This document shows, one piece after another, positions 11,682 through 23,801 of a stretch of 64,000 nt of DNA. Location of the stretch: positions 8,076,712 through 8,140,711 of the forward strand of contig CM024759.1 in assembly GCA_014218235.1 (NCBI GenBank). The letters run 5' to 3'. This DNA is from Colocasia esculenta (taxonomy: Eukaryota > Streptophyta > Magnoliopsida > Alismatales > Araceae). A program made the position numbers and the translations under genes. The notes under the pieces are model-generated. The model saw only the letters and a list, made by a program, of their open reading frames with translations. It ran no database searches and was not told the origin of the DNA. The stretch's first letter is position 1, and each line of letters begins with the position of its first letter.

Positions 11682-13239
11682 ATAACGTCACCTTTCCCAT
11701 CCCAATCACTACTAGGTACATGTATGTTTCCATAGATTAGTATGTTTCTTGTCTTCTAATTTATACAATAATAGTGTACTTAATTGTTTTCAACAGAGGT
11801 ATAGAGCCATCATCCAACAGCAGATCAGGAGGGGCCTCAGCTACTTGGACGGCAGCCATGTTGGATTTCAGGGTAAACTTGATCACTTCAAACTTACTGT
11901 ATTTGTTATTTATGTTATAGAGTTCATGTACAAAATTAATGTGCAATTGCAGGGGGAAGATAGATCCAGGTTCTGCTTCCCGCTATATTACAACACTGGT
12001 CCACGCACACATTCCAGGACCAGTGAATTCATGGAAAGAGTTCCCCCCGTTCATCCGGAAATTATTTTTGACATGTTCATAGTATTATTAATTTTTACTG
12101 ATTTGAAGTCATTTCTTTAATTACTATCTCTCTCTGTTAGTGAACAAAGTTGAGTAGTTTTATTTCTAAACAGCAGAGGTACGCATTCACAAGACGAGAG
12201 GATCTCCCTCGAGCACGAGTCATCTGGGAGTCTACTGCCCAGACTAATTTTAAAAAGTCGATGTGGGAGGCCCGGGACAAGGCAATGAAGAACACATGCA
12301 GTCGGGATCCTACGACTTGGCTGTATTACAGCCCAGTTTGGCTGAGGAGGGACTATTGGGAGTCCCTTTGTCATCGTTAGGCTACTGGAGCATGGCAGGA
12401 GAGGTCACAGGTGGCAAAACGCAACCGAGTAGCTCATCCGGAGAAGAATGTGCATACTAGTAGGTCCGTATCTTATGCGACCCGCAGCAAAAAATTGGTA
12501 AGCATATTATTGTTCAATTACTTAATACATTAATTATTATTGTAAAACTAACTATTTTTGTTGAATTGTAAGCGTCACGAGCTCGAGCGTGCCCCTACTT
12601 TTCGTGAGTTATTTGATCGGACTCATAAGCGGAAGGGGACCGATGACTATGTCAGCGAGAGTGCTCGCACGATTGCTGTAAGTCAAAATATAAATTTTGA
12701 ATTCAATTTAGATATTTAAAAAATATGATTTCAATAATTTATTTTTAATTTCTTCTATAGGAGACCTATGACAGGACGATGGCAGATCGCTATGTAGAGG
12801 GCACTCCCCAGCTAGACTTGGATCTGGAGGCTTGGGTCGACGCAGCGGGAGGGCCGAGGAAGGGCTGAGTGTACGTCTTTAGGGACAGCCTGGATACTAC
12901 TCCAGTGTTTTCCTCATATGTGAGTTTGGTCGCTCCTCCGGCATACGCGAGCTCATCTGCTGCGCCGCCCGACAATGGTGGAGAGGACATGAGAACCCTC
13001 AACCGGGAAGAGCTACAGACGCAGTTTGGCATTATGGTCGAGCAGCTGATCTCAGCCATCCAAGGAGTACGCCCCTCACAGGCAGCCCCTCAGGTCAGCA
13101 TTACTATTAATTTCATATAGTTTGAATGAAATGAAAGCACTAAAGAAGGTCAAAAGGGAAAAAAAGAAATCTAAATTAAGAAACCTATAAAGAAGGTTCC
13201 TTTATACAATCAACTTATGGAAGGATAAAAAGCCACTTG

Positions 13240-15675
13240 AAAGTGACGTGTGGGAACTGACAGAATACTAATCGGATTTTCGTTTGGGTTCGGCGCTCAA
13301 ATCACTAATCTAAAAAAAAGGCAAGTGTAAAGATCAAAACAAGCAACCCAAGGGTCAAAAATCACAAATAGAGATCCGATCGACGTGTCGTTCGCTCCGA
13401 TATGACCGAGTGGGTGAAAATGACGTATGAGTGACGGAATCCCTAATTGGTTTATCAGTTTGAGTTGAGCGTTCAAATCACTAATCTAAAAAAAAGCCAA
13501 GTGTAAAGGATCAAAACAAGCAACTCGGGGGTACAAAATCACAAATAAGGATCCGATCGGCGTGCCGTTCGCTCCGATACGACCGGGTGGGTGAAAGTGA
13601 CGTGTGGGAACTGACGGAAACCTAATTGGATTCCCAGTTTGGGTTGGGCATTCAAATCACTAATCTAAAAAAAACCGAAGTGTAAAGGATCAAAACAAGC
13701 AACCCCGTCCAAAATCACAAATAAGGATCCGATCGGCGTGCCGTTCACTCCGACACGACCGGGTGGGTGAAAGTGACGTGTGGGAGCTAATGGAATATTA
13801 ATCAGATTTTCAGTTTGGGTTCGGCGCTCAAATCACTAATCTAAAAAAAAGCCAAGTGTAAAGGATCAAAACAAGCAACCCGGGGGTCCAAAATCACAAA
13901 TAAGGGTCCGATCGGCGTGCCGCTCGCTCCGACACGACCGGGTGGGTGAAAGTGACGTGTGGGAACTGACGAAATCCTAATTGGATTCTTGGTTTCAGTT
14001 GAGCGTTCAAATCACTAATCTAAAAAAAGTCGTGTAAAGGATCAAAACAAGCAACCTGGGGGTCCAAAATAAAAAATAAGGATCCGATCGGTGTGTCGTT
14101 CACTCCGACATGACCGGGTGGGTGAAAGTGACATGTGGGAACTAACAGAATCCTAATTGGATTTCCGGTTTGAGTTGAGCATTCAAATCACTAATCTAAA
14201 AAAAAAGCCAAGTGTAAAGGATCAAAACAAGCAACCCGGGGGTCCAAAATCACAAATAAAGATTCGATCGGCATGCCGTTCACTCTGACACGACCGGGTG
14301 GGTGAAAGTGACGTGTGGAAATAGACGGAATCTTAATTGGATTTCCAGTTTATGTTGAGCGTTCAAATCACTAATCTAAAAAAAAGCGAAGTGTACAGGA
14401 TCAAAACAAGCAACCCGGGGGTCCAAAATCACAAATAAGGATCCGATCGGCATGCTGTTCGCTCCGACATGATTGGATGGGTGAAAGTGACGTGTGGGAA
14501 CTGATGGAATACTAATCGGATTTTCGGTTTGGGTTCGGCGCTCAAATCACTAATCTAAAAAAGGCCAAGTGTAAAGGATCAAAACAAGCAACCTGAGGGT
14601 CAAAAATCACAAATAGGGATCCAATCGGCGTGTCGTTCGCTCCGACATGACCGGGTGGGTGAAAGTGACATGTGGGAACTGACGGAATCCTAATTGGATT
14701 CCCAGTTTGAGTTGAGCATTCAAATCACTAATCTAAAAAAAAAACCAAGTGTAAAGGATCAAAACAAGCAACCCAGGGGTCCAAAATCACAAATAAGAAT
14801 CCGATCGGCGTGCCGTTCACTCCGACACGACCGGGTGGGTGAAAGTGATGTGTGTGAACTGACGGAAGCCTAATTGGATTCCCGGTTTGGGTTGAGCGTA
14901 AAAATCACTAATCTAAAAAAAACCAAAGTTTAAAGGATCAAAACAAGCAACCCGGGGGTCCAAAATCACATGTAAGGATCTGATCGGCGTGTCGTTCGCT
15001 TCGACACGACCGGGTGGGTGAAAGTGACGTGTGGGAACTGACAGAATACTAATCGGATTTTTAGTTTGGGTTAGGCGCTCAAACCAATAATCTAAAAAGA
15101 AGCCAAGTGTAAAGGATTAAAACAAGCAACCCGGGGGTCCAAAATCACAAATATGAATCCGATCGGTGCCGTTCACTTTGACACGACCGGGTGGGTGAAA
15201 GTGATGTGTGGGAACTGACGGAATCCTAATTGGATTCCCGGTTTGAGTTGAGTGTTCAAATCACTAATCTAAAAAAAAATCCAAGTGTAAAGGATCAAAA
15301 CAAGCAACTCGGGGGGGGGGGGGGGGTCCAAAATCACAAATAAGGATTCGATCGGCATGCCGTTTGCTCTGACACGACCGGGTGGGTGAAAGTGACGTGT
15401 GGGAACTGATGGAATCCTAATTGGATTCCCGGTTTGGGTTGAGCGTTCAAATCACTAATCTAAAAAAAAAGCCAAGTTTAAAGGATCAAAACAAACAACC
15501 CGAGGATCCAAAATCACAAATAGGGATCCCATCAGCGTGCCGTTCACTCCGACACGACCGGGTGGGTGAAAGGGATGTGTGGGAACTGACGGAATACTAA
15601 TCGGATTCCCAGTTTGGGTTCGGCGTTCAAATCACTAATCTAAAAAAAAAAAAGTCAAGTGTAAACGATCAAAAA
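13240..15675 (+). repeat. 179 bp satellite array inside last CACTA intron
   Basis: Fourteen copies of CAAATCACTAATCTAAAA-anchored units occur at 13298, 13474, 13653, 13829, 14008, 14184, 14364, 14543, 14721, 14901, 15080, 15257, 15448 and 15628, mean spacing about 179 bp. Units contain GTCCAAAATCACAAATA and GACCGGGTGGGTGAAAGTGA. Two subtypes differ between the GAACTGACGGAAT and CAAATC anchors. Subtype A reads ACTAATCGG...TCGGCGCTC and subtype B reads CCTAATTGG...TTGAGCGTTC. A run of 16 G at 15311-15326 lies inside one unit. Confidence 0.95.
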
Positions 15676-16007
15676 TATTATCTAATTAAACTTAGTGATT
15701 AATCACATGTTTTAAATTTAAATTTATGAAAAATAATGTTTATATATTATTTTTTATTTATGTTTCTCATATTTTTTTTTTTAATATAGGATTCTCCGGT
15801 ACCTGACGATCATGAGGCAGGGACAGCGGACGATCCAGCAGACCTTTCTTGATTTTTTAGCATTCATAATTGTGTCTGATTTTATATTTCTTGTGTGTGA
15901 TGATTTTATGTTTGATTTTTAGTATCTATTATTGTAGAATGTATGAATATTTTAGTAGGTTCTGTAATTTATCATTGTTAATTTCAGTATTTAAAAAAAA
16001 TGTGTTG

Positions 16008-16357
16008 ATATTTTCCGACGGATGTAATCCGTCGGAAATGTCCGACGGAAACACTTCCGACGGATAGTGTTCCGATGGATGTATCCGATGGGATATACCG
16101 ACGGAAATTCCGACAGACTTCCGACGGATTGTCTGTCAGAATATACCGACGAATTTTTCAACAACCCTTTCTGACGAAGTCCGTCGGCATTTGCCGATGA
16201 ATTTTTCGTCGGAATTTCAGACGGATTTATCGTTCGTCGGTAATTTCTGACGAAAATTTTTCGACGGACGGTTTCCGACGGTCGTTCGCCGGAAGTTGTC
16301 GGAAGCTTTTTCTGACGGATATCCGTCGGATTTCTAACGGATTGTATTCGTCGGAAA
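16008..16357. repeat. CACTA subterminal repeats (CCGACGGA words)
   Basis: About twenty copies and near-copies of CCGACGGA/TCCGTCGG occur in both orientations, dense up to the terminal repeat. In CACTA elements such subterminal words are binding sites for the accessory transposase and form paired structures during excision. Confidence 0.88.
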
Positions 16358-16377
16358 TGCCGCTTTTTCTTGTAGTG
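16358..16377. repeat. 3' terminal inverted repeat of CACTA element B
   Basis: TGCCGCTTTTTCTTGTAGTG is the reverse complement of a canonical CACTACAAGAAAAA terminus. The next bases are ATA. Confidence 0.9.
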
Positions 16378-19030
16378 ATATATCGGGTCATTCGTCACTC
16401 TTAACCATCTCTGTTATTGTGCGTGTCATAATCTAACTCACCTAAAAAATATAGAAAGTATCTGGATAAGTGAGACACTCAGTAAGACTTACCAATCTCA
16501 AGAACTAGACATGCTTTACATAATTAACAATTTATCAAGCAGAATAACTAATAAGTCAATATGATATTTGAGAGTAAAGAATATGATGGTATCAAGTAAT
16601 AGCAAGACCTCAATATTAAACAGTGATGTGTATCAAGAACTATAAATAGATAGAGTTTGACCATATCACGAGTTATATACCCATAAATGCAACTAGTATA
16701 AATCAAGTCCAGTAATAAACATATCAAGCAATTTTACGAATTGATTGTCATAAATTAATCAACATAGCTTAGTACTTTGGTGTAATGCCATCACCCAAGT
16801 CATTCAAATTCTACAGACGTATGCACTTTCAGGTGCTCCTCTGAGGACAAGACCAGGCCCTATAATTGTCAAGCATTAGGTTGTGGATACAAGAGCCATG
16901 TTTTTATCTAGATAATCATTTAATGGCCATAGAGTTCCAAGAATAAGATGTGAGATTAAGGACAGAAAGATAAGATGAACATGGATGACAAGAGAAGAGA
17001 GGGAGTTTCTAACTTTTTGGAAATATAAGAGGGTCTATACATGAAATAGTACGAGAAATATACGAGAAATGATTGCTGGCAGAGTAGGGTTGAACACAAT
17101 CGACACCATGGCCACGACTAGAACACTCTTAGGGGCATGGGTGCGTTTATCATAGAGACACGCTGGCCGATAGTGGACACGTTAAGAATGTGCGCACTAC
17201 TGATATATAGGCACGTTTATAGTCAAAGATAGAAGCCTGGTTGAAACTTGTTGTATAGGTCCGACAAAGTTTCGGAAGGGTGTATAAACATTTATGGTAC
17301 AACCAACTAAGCGTTTAGAGGTCCAATGTCATGGAGACTTACGAAGGCCTTGATTAATGGAGTTTCAATCTGACAAGAAGAATACTTGATGGAGGGTTCT
17401 CACATCACCAATAAAAAGTGTTGAAACATTTACTTGACGTGCTAGAGGAATTTCAAGCTCATAGAGTTGCAGCAATAACAAAACATCAGTATAAAATCAT
17501 TATACATCATGTATTATTAAATAAATCCTTTTAATGTATGGTTAATACATTATATGTTTATAAAGAAGTTTGCATGGACATTAACAAGATGATGAACAAC
17601 AGAGAATTAGGGTTTTCATCTTATATCAAGTTCATGTGAGAATTAAAAGATGGTGCATGAAGTAATAAATTAATCATGAACTAAAGAAATTAAATAATCT
17701 TAGAATAGCATGGTTTATCACTATTTAACACGTTTAAGATTGAACCATTTAAACAATATAGATATCATGAATTTATGACATTGTTTCAAAAAAACAAAAA
17801 GTTTTTTGAACTGACAGTCTAAATGTGTTGGGTCTAGCAAGTGCGTTCAGAACACAATCATGGATCTCAGTACGTTCAGATTAAAAGAATTCACCAGCTA
17901 GGTGGAGCCCATCTTGAACATGCATTATCACATAGGCACATTCAAGAACGCGGTCTGAGTGCTCACTGCGATTTCCATGCAGTGAACCCGCTTCCAATAT
18001 GTTTCAATTTAAATGCCAAAATATTGATATATACCGAATCAAAAAGAGAGAAAACACCTGTAAAAGTTTCTTAACATACTCATAAACCTATAGTAGATAT
18101 TAATTGATATATGAACATGGATTTGACATGACTTGAAGGGATTTACAAGATCTCGGACGAACATGAAACATTGACTTTTAAACACAAACTACTTGTCATA
18201 AAACTATAAATATTAGGGAAAATGTGGTAAACATGATTCTAGCATGGAGAGTACCCAACAGTGGAGTTTAATTAGATTTAACCCATGAGAATATATACTT
18301 TTGAGTGCTTGGAAGATCCTTGGGTGAGAATAGGATAAACACTAAGAACTCCTAGCGAATTTGGCTGGGGGTTTGCGCATGGTTAGATAATAGGCAAGGG
18401 TGGGGTTAAGGAGGAATGGTGCTTTGGGAGGAGGGATAGGCTGACTTGGTTATTTTGGGGGTAAAAGGGGGTAGGAGTGGGGTTAAGCTACCCCACCCTT
18501 TTTGGAGGGGTAGCTTTAACCCCCCCCCCCCCCCCCCCCCCCCCAACCCTTTTATCCATTGGACCCACATATCCTTCCCAAAGCATTTTTGTTTAAAACA
18601 TGGGTTAAGCAACCCCTGTTAAAATAATCGGGGGTTACTTATCCCCTTGTCAAATTTGCCCGCGATTTCTCCTCCACCAACTGCCCCTTCACATCTTGGA
18701 TCTCCCCAAGAGGTAGAAGGGTTGGTCAAATGGGGAGATTGGGTGTATTTAAATGGTTAGGGCCTTAAAGTCTTAATATGATTCTAGCTTCCTTAATTAT
18801 GGATTTATTTATCTAATTTGAGCCTCTCAATCCTAATTAGAATAGGATTTTGAGGGGAAAACATGGTCTCCATGTTGGGTTAGGGTTTGGGCATGAATTT
18901 GGACCATTATCCTTATAATTAATCTTAATTAGTCTAATTTTGTTAAAGATAATTGGGCATTCTGAATTTTATAAAATTTCATCATTTATTGTTACTTAAG
19001 GATTGTCCTTCGTAGTGCAATTCCAAGGTA
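16378..19030 (-). repeat. Probable minus-strand LTR (element C)
   Basis: I see no coding region. Read on the minus strand it has marks shared with other LTRs here: a CTTACTGAGT string near 16480, and a GTCCTCAGAGGAGCACC block near 16840 resembling the TCCTGGGAGGAGCACCC block of LTR H and its counterpart in LTR F. A TTTAAATAC TATA-like site lies near 18750. Primer site and termini were not found, so limits are approximate. It may be the half of an LTR split by the CACTA insertion. A word cluster (GTTCAG/GAACGC, 17840-18000) is a weak analogue of the palindrome clusters. Confidence 0.45.
18520..18544. repeat. Poly-C run, 25 bp
   Basis: 25 uninterrupted C follow TAGCTTTAA. The flanks (GGGGTTAAGCTACCCC) contain further short C/G runs. 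Confidence 0.95.
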
Positions 19031-19033
19031 AAT

Positions 19034-21110
19034 TTGTTGACAACTTTTCAATCACTCAAGCTATTCCTAGAGTTTTCCAAGACTTGGGGATCCCTCCACA
19101 TAGGTTGCAATCTGTGGCCTGATGGCGCCTTAGTGTGTCTTACCTTTTTGGGTCTTCAATGTTCAATGTTTAGCCCTCTTACACGCTTATATGAGCGTAT
19201 TAGGCTGTCTCTTTTGGAATAAATCTAAGCTTTTAGGCTTTGCAATTTCTCCTCTCCACTTGCCCCCCTACTCTCAAGGTTTACATGTTGCTCGACGAGT
19301 AAGTTTCTTTAGAGCTGCTAGCGAGGTGGGTGTCTTTAATGCATTTCTTCTAGAGATAGGCCAGATGAAGCCACATGTCTCCTCTAATGCTTTATGTGAA
19401 GGATTTGATGTGCCCTTTGGGTGTAATAATCATGCCTTTTACGTCGAGGTCGATGTTGATTTACATGACCACTCAGTATGTGGTGACACTTTGTGGGGAT
19501 GAGGAATGCTTTGATGTGTTCAAATGACAATTTGTGGTTATAAATACCCTCTTAGGTTATTTGGAGGTCTTCTGCCATCGTCCCCAAGCTTTTAATTTCC
19601 CGTCTTCTGCCCTTTGGTTTCCTTCCTTGAATTCACTTGACTCTTTTCTCGGCAGTTATCATGTCCTAAGGAGGCCTTTGGGGTGAAGTGGAGGCTGTCA
19701 CTTTTGTTGAGGTCACCATTATACCAGCAGAGGCTATTTGTTTGCTTCCTCTACCTACCTCCACCTCTTATGTTTCTCCTGCTCGTTCATCTTTCGTTCT
19801 GTCCACTGCCATGGCTGACCACGAGGTGCCTTCTCAGAGTGTAGAGGTTGGGCAGCCTGCGGATGTGGCAGTGCCCGCTTTCTACTATGATTCCTTCAAT
19901 GAGCTCATGAACAAGGATATAGAGGAACTCTAGGTTAAGTTCAACCTACCTTGGGCTTTCAGTTTTTCTCCTTCGAAACCTAACAAGTTAAGCACATATA
20001 TTTGCTTTGATTGTTTTTGCACCTACACTTTGGCCTAGAAATTGGTCTTTCGCCTTTTTCTAAATCTTTTCATTTAGAAGTTATTGAACTACTTTGAGCT
20101 AGCACTAGTTCAGCTAATCTATAACTCTTAAGTCTTAATGTATTCCTTTCTCGTTCTTTGCTGGCTGAACCATATTTAGTTGAGGCTTGAGCTCTTCTAT
20201 TCCTTTTATGAGCTAAGAAAGTGTGCACCTGTTGGTAGGGGTTTCTACCATTTCCAAGATCATTGAGGGAAGAGTTGTATCACCCTCTCCAGCCAACATT
20301 CTCCCCACAAGGGATGGAAGACACAATAGTACTAATGGAGCACCTCCATGGATGGCTCCCAATTTTGAGCTTCGTTATGTCATGTAGGTGGTCCCTGAGT
20401 CTCGAGATCTCAATTGCTTTATCAAGATTCTTTAGAGGAGAAAGTAGTCCACAATTAGCTTTCTAGATGAAGCCCAAGTTGTAGCTGTACGTGGGTGCTC
20501 TCATAATTCCCCATAGTAAGGGTTAGAGATTCTACACACTATTGGCTCCAAGCTTTTGTAGGCTCTAACTTTTCCTAATCAGTGCAAAAATTAAGATCTT
20601 AACTGGCTAGTCCCCATAGGGTTTGAAGGATGGGGCACCATGATAGCCCTCCCTAGAAATGCCTAAGGTGGGTAATTCTTCCCTCTTAAGTTTGTCTGTT
20701 GTGATAAAGGTAAAGGCATCGTGCTCAAGGGGCTAGAGTAGAAGAAGAGCTCAAATAGAAAGAGCTTAGGTTCAAAACTTTTGGCAGAATCCACAACGTC
20801 TTCGATTAATGAGCTCCACCAAAAGAAGAAGAAGAAGCTCGAGCCGGCGAGAGTACCAGATCCAACTACGACTGCTCCTCGACTGCCTTCAAATATACCT
20901 TCTGGGAATGTGCTAGATGATCCTATCACAAATCCTTCTCCAGCTCCATTGTTCCCCATTGATCTTGGAACTGAGCCCCTAGCAGTGGGAGCAAGCTCTG
21001 AAGCCATCGTGCCTATCCCCTCAAGTGTCGTGCCCATGGTTTTCCTATGTCTAGTGGTCAATCCTCAGTGTCTCAGTCTTGATGGGCCCTATTCCTACCT
21101 TGGGTAGACA
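19034..21110 (+). other. Unidentified region, possible decayed gag-like sequence
   Basis: Only short open frames are present. One (19191-19502) reads FFRAASEVGVFNAFLLEIGQ. Upstream, IPRVFQDLGIPPHRL faintly recalls the domain of plant gag-like transposon proteins that begins with a Pro-rich LGIPP-type motif. A downstream frame (20781-21107) is Lys-rich then Pro/Ser-rich. Codons are broken by many stops. I cannot name a family and see no termini. Confidence 0.25.
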
Positions 21111-21660
21111 GGTCTGGTTCTAGGGAGTCCACCATTAATCATTGTAGGGCATTGAGCACCCCCTCCATCCATGACGAGCTACAACAGCTGTATGGTTGGC
21201 CATTTGAGATATGGACTCACCTGCTTCCATTGGAAATTTCTCATATTGTGTGACAAGGATGTTAATCCTAGTCTCCTTCACTTTGTCAGTTCCTTCATAA
21301 GTGAGCTTCAACTTGTCCCACATTTCTTTTGTTGTTTTGCATGATGATATCCTATTAAACTCTTGCTTTGTAAGTGTGCAACACGTGAAGCTTTTGGCTT
21401 TGTTGTTCAAAGATTTCTTCTTCCCATCTTCATTAGTTCATTCTTCCTTGGGCTTTAATATCAACAGGTCATCATCTTTAATGATGCTCCATAGTTGGTA
21501 GTCATAGCCTTGTATGAGAAACTCCATGTAGGCCTTTCAGTAGTTGTAGTCTTCACCATCAAATAGTGGAGGCCGGAATGTAGATTGACCTTCAACAAAT
21601 CATTGAGCTTCCATTGATCTTTGCTTCTAGATCATTGGATCTTCATATACTTCTCTGATA
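21111..21660 (-). pseudogene. Copia (SIRE-like) gag fragment, element E
   Basis: Minus-strand translation of 21135-21410 gives a UBN2-type copia Gag segment (EFNRISSCKTTKEMWDKLKL, TYEGTDKVKET). Upstream, between 21410 and 21650, degenerate codons still give YQLWSIIKDDDLL. It is truncated after about 130 residues at 21135. Gag would form the virus-like particle. No pol follows, so this is a 5' fragment only. Confidence 0.8.
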
Positions 21661-21664
21661 CCAC
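21650..21664 (-). other. Primer binding site, copia E
   Basis: On the minus strand, AAGTGGTATCAGAGA directly follows the LTR end at 21666, giving the usual methionine-tRNA primer match. Confidence 0.75.
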
Positions 21665-21665
21665 T

Positions 21666-22535
21666 TGTTGGTATTAGTGCTTCAGTAGAGACCATGGCTT
21701 AGATATCACTCATTGACCCACGACAACAAGGACTAAGCACCTAGAGGGGGGTGAATAGGTGGAAATAGAAATCTGAAAGAAAAATCACCACTTTAAACTT
21801 TAGTTAGTGAATAAAAATGTGTGCAATGAAAATTAATGGAGCAGAAGCACAATCACACAAAAGACACAAGGAACTGTATCCTAGTTCGGCCCCTCCAAAA
21901 AAAAGTCCTATGTTTAGTCCCCAAGAACACTTGAGATTTCACTAACGGAGGGAACAATCCCCCTTAAGGGCATACAACATCCATTAGAGTTGGTACTCCC
22001 TTCTACACAAGGGGAATACACCCAGCATCCCAGCTAGTCTTCTTCTCTTTCTGGTGAAGAAGGTAGCCCACTATTTCACCTCAGCTAGGTGCTTCTTTTG
22101 CGAGTTCAGAAGCAAGTCACTGGTATACACGTCAGCCGGTCTTCCCTTCAACAAGGGGAACAACACCCTGTCCAAGATAGATCTTCCTTTCTATAAAGGG
22201 GAGCGCTTGTATGACAAACCTTCACTTCAAATGAAGAGGCACAACTCTGAAGAACTGAGCTAGAACCCAAAGCCCCATGATCAAGCTCAAAGATTAACAA
22301 TAAACAAGGCTTGATCTGAGAAAAGCAAATGTACAATGAAAACACTTAGACCCTACGCCCTTCCTCTAACTCAAGAGGATAAATATAAGAATAAGAGAGA
22401 AGGCTTGAATGCTCTTTTGAGGAAAGCTTTGAACAGATTGAAGTGGAGTGGAGTGCTCTCTCTTTTAGCTTCTTGGCATTCTTTAGACTGTTGGGATGTT
22501 ATTTTCTTGAAATCTCACTTCTTTATTTTGTAGTT
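21666..22535 (-). repeat. 5' LTR of copia E, truncated
   Basis: On the minus strand the LTR ends in CACCCCCCTCTAGGTGCTTAG... and finally CCAACA at 21666, as in SIRE-like copia LTRs. Its outer end meets gypsy reverse-transcriptase sequence at about 22535 without a recognisable TG terminus, so it is truncated there or the junction is a rearrangement. Confidence 0.7.
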
Positions 22536-23801
22536 GAGAACCAAATAAGAGGATATTTTTAGAAACTACATGTCCCAAAAATGACACTTCTTCTAGCCAA
22601 AATTCACCCTTACTCAATTTTGCATATAGTTGGTGATCCTTTAATAATTTTAAAGAGACTCTTAAATGTTCCTCAGGTTCTTGTCAAGTCCTTGAATAAA
22701 TCAAGATATCATCTATGAATACTACAACAAACTGATCAAGATATGGTCTGAACACTGTGTTCATTAATTGCATAAAGACAGTTGGTGCATTAGTTAATCT
22801 AAACAACATTATTATAAATTCATAATGTCCATACCTAATGCGGAAAGCTATCTTATAAATATCCTCTTCTTTGATTCTCAGCTAATGATACCCAGATCTA
22901 AGATCAATTTTAGAAAAATATTGAGCTCTTGCTAACTAATTAAATAATTCATCGATTCTAGGTAGTGGATATTTATTCTTAATTGTCAACTGATTCAATT
23001 ATCGATAATCAACACATAACCTCAAGGATTCATCCTTCTTCTTAACAAATAACACAGGCGTTACCCAGGGAGATGTGCTAGGTCGAATAAATCCCTTCTT
23101 TAACAAATCTAGTAGTCGTTCTTTTAACTCTTTCAGTTCAGCTGGTGTCTTTTATATGGTGCTTTAGATAATGGGGTAGCTCCTGATAAAAGATTTATTG
23201 TAAAGTTGATTTCCCTTTCTGGAGGTAACCCCGACAAATCATTAAGAAATATCTCTGGAAATTCCCTGACCACTGGTATGTCCTCTAATTTGGATCTTTT
23301 AACTTTTCTTATCGACACATAAGCTAGATAAGTATTACACCCTTGACTAATTAATTTACAAGCCTAAAGAGCAGAGATAAGGTGTAGTGACTATTTTCTT
23401 TGAGTACCATAAAAATAGAACTTTGGTTGATTGGGAACATCAAACACCACCTTATTTTTTCTACAATCTACACTAGCAAAATACTTAGCTAACCATTCAG
23501 CTCCTAAAATCACATCATATTCTTCCATATCCAAATATATCAGGCCTGTAAGTAATTTGTGATAGAAGATTATCACTTTAATAGAAGGATAGAAGTGAGC
23601 TAATTTAACTCCCACGCCTAGTGGGGTTGATATCATAAGTTCTTCCTTTAAAAGTTCAGGTTTTATAGACAAAATAGAAGCAAATCTAGAAGATATAAAT
23701 GAATGAGTTGCTCTAGTATCAAAAAGAACAAGTGTAGATTTGGAGTAGACTAGAATAATACCTTCAACGACACCACCCTCCTCATATTCCTTATGTAGCA
23801 A
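22536..23801 (-). pseudogene. Protease and partial reverse transcriptase, gypsy F
   Basis: The protease lies at 23391-23801 on the minus strand with VLFDTRATHSFIS. The usual DS/TGA active-site triad reads DTR, so glycine is replaced by arginine. A linker at 23133-23318 is followed by reverse transcriptase down to about 22540, including VVVFIDDIL near 22700-22730. RT stops mid-domain at the copia E junction, and RNase H and integrase are absent. Several stops interrupt it. Codon content and gag are closest in this window to element H. Confidence 0.85.

Larger units (their letters stand above)
11415..15852 (+). pseudogene. Second CACTA gene, Ptta/En/Spm (TNPA-like) family
   Basis: My multi-exon model is: small Pro/Arg-rich exons (11415-11453, 11537-11575, 11659 on); exons around 11797-11874 and 11953-12090; 12177-12498 (conserved RVIWESTAQTNFKKSMWEARDKA and WLYYSPVWLRRDYW); about 12572-12679; 12760-13093; and a last exon 15790-15852 ending in TGA. 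Donors GTAAGC (12499) and GTAAGT (12680) and acceptors of the AG type support it. The final intron is 13094-15789. In-frame stops near 12378 (TAG) and at 12866-12868 (TGA) break it. The family encodes an accessory DNA-binding protein acting with TNP2 on subterminal repeats. Exon edges upstream of 12177 are tentative. Confidence 0.7.
8649..16377 (+). mobile_element. CACTA (En/Spm) transposon B, 5' end missing
   Basis: It contains TNP2 and Ptta/En/Spm-type genes in the usual order, then subterminal repeats and a 3' terminus that is the inverted form of CACTACAAGAAAAAGCGGC. No matching CACTACAAGAAA terminus and no CCGACGGA repeats occur upstream of TNP2 down to 7563. The 5' end is therefore deleted, replaced or outside recognisable range. 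The three bases after the terminus are ATA, the candidate right half of a 3 bp target duplication. Confidence 0.88.

Noticed and set aside
13240..15675. Possible CRISPR-like or tandem gene array
   Set aside because: Units of 179 bp diverge throughout without unique spacers. It is an intronic satellite.
15991..16398. 135-residue minus-strand open frame
   Set aside because: It runs through the CACTA subterminal repeats and terminal repeat. The periodic composition reflects CCGACGGA words.
18406..18612. Minus-strand frame with a run of Gly
   Set aside because: The glycines come from the 25 bp poly-C tract. The frame has no other support.
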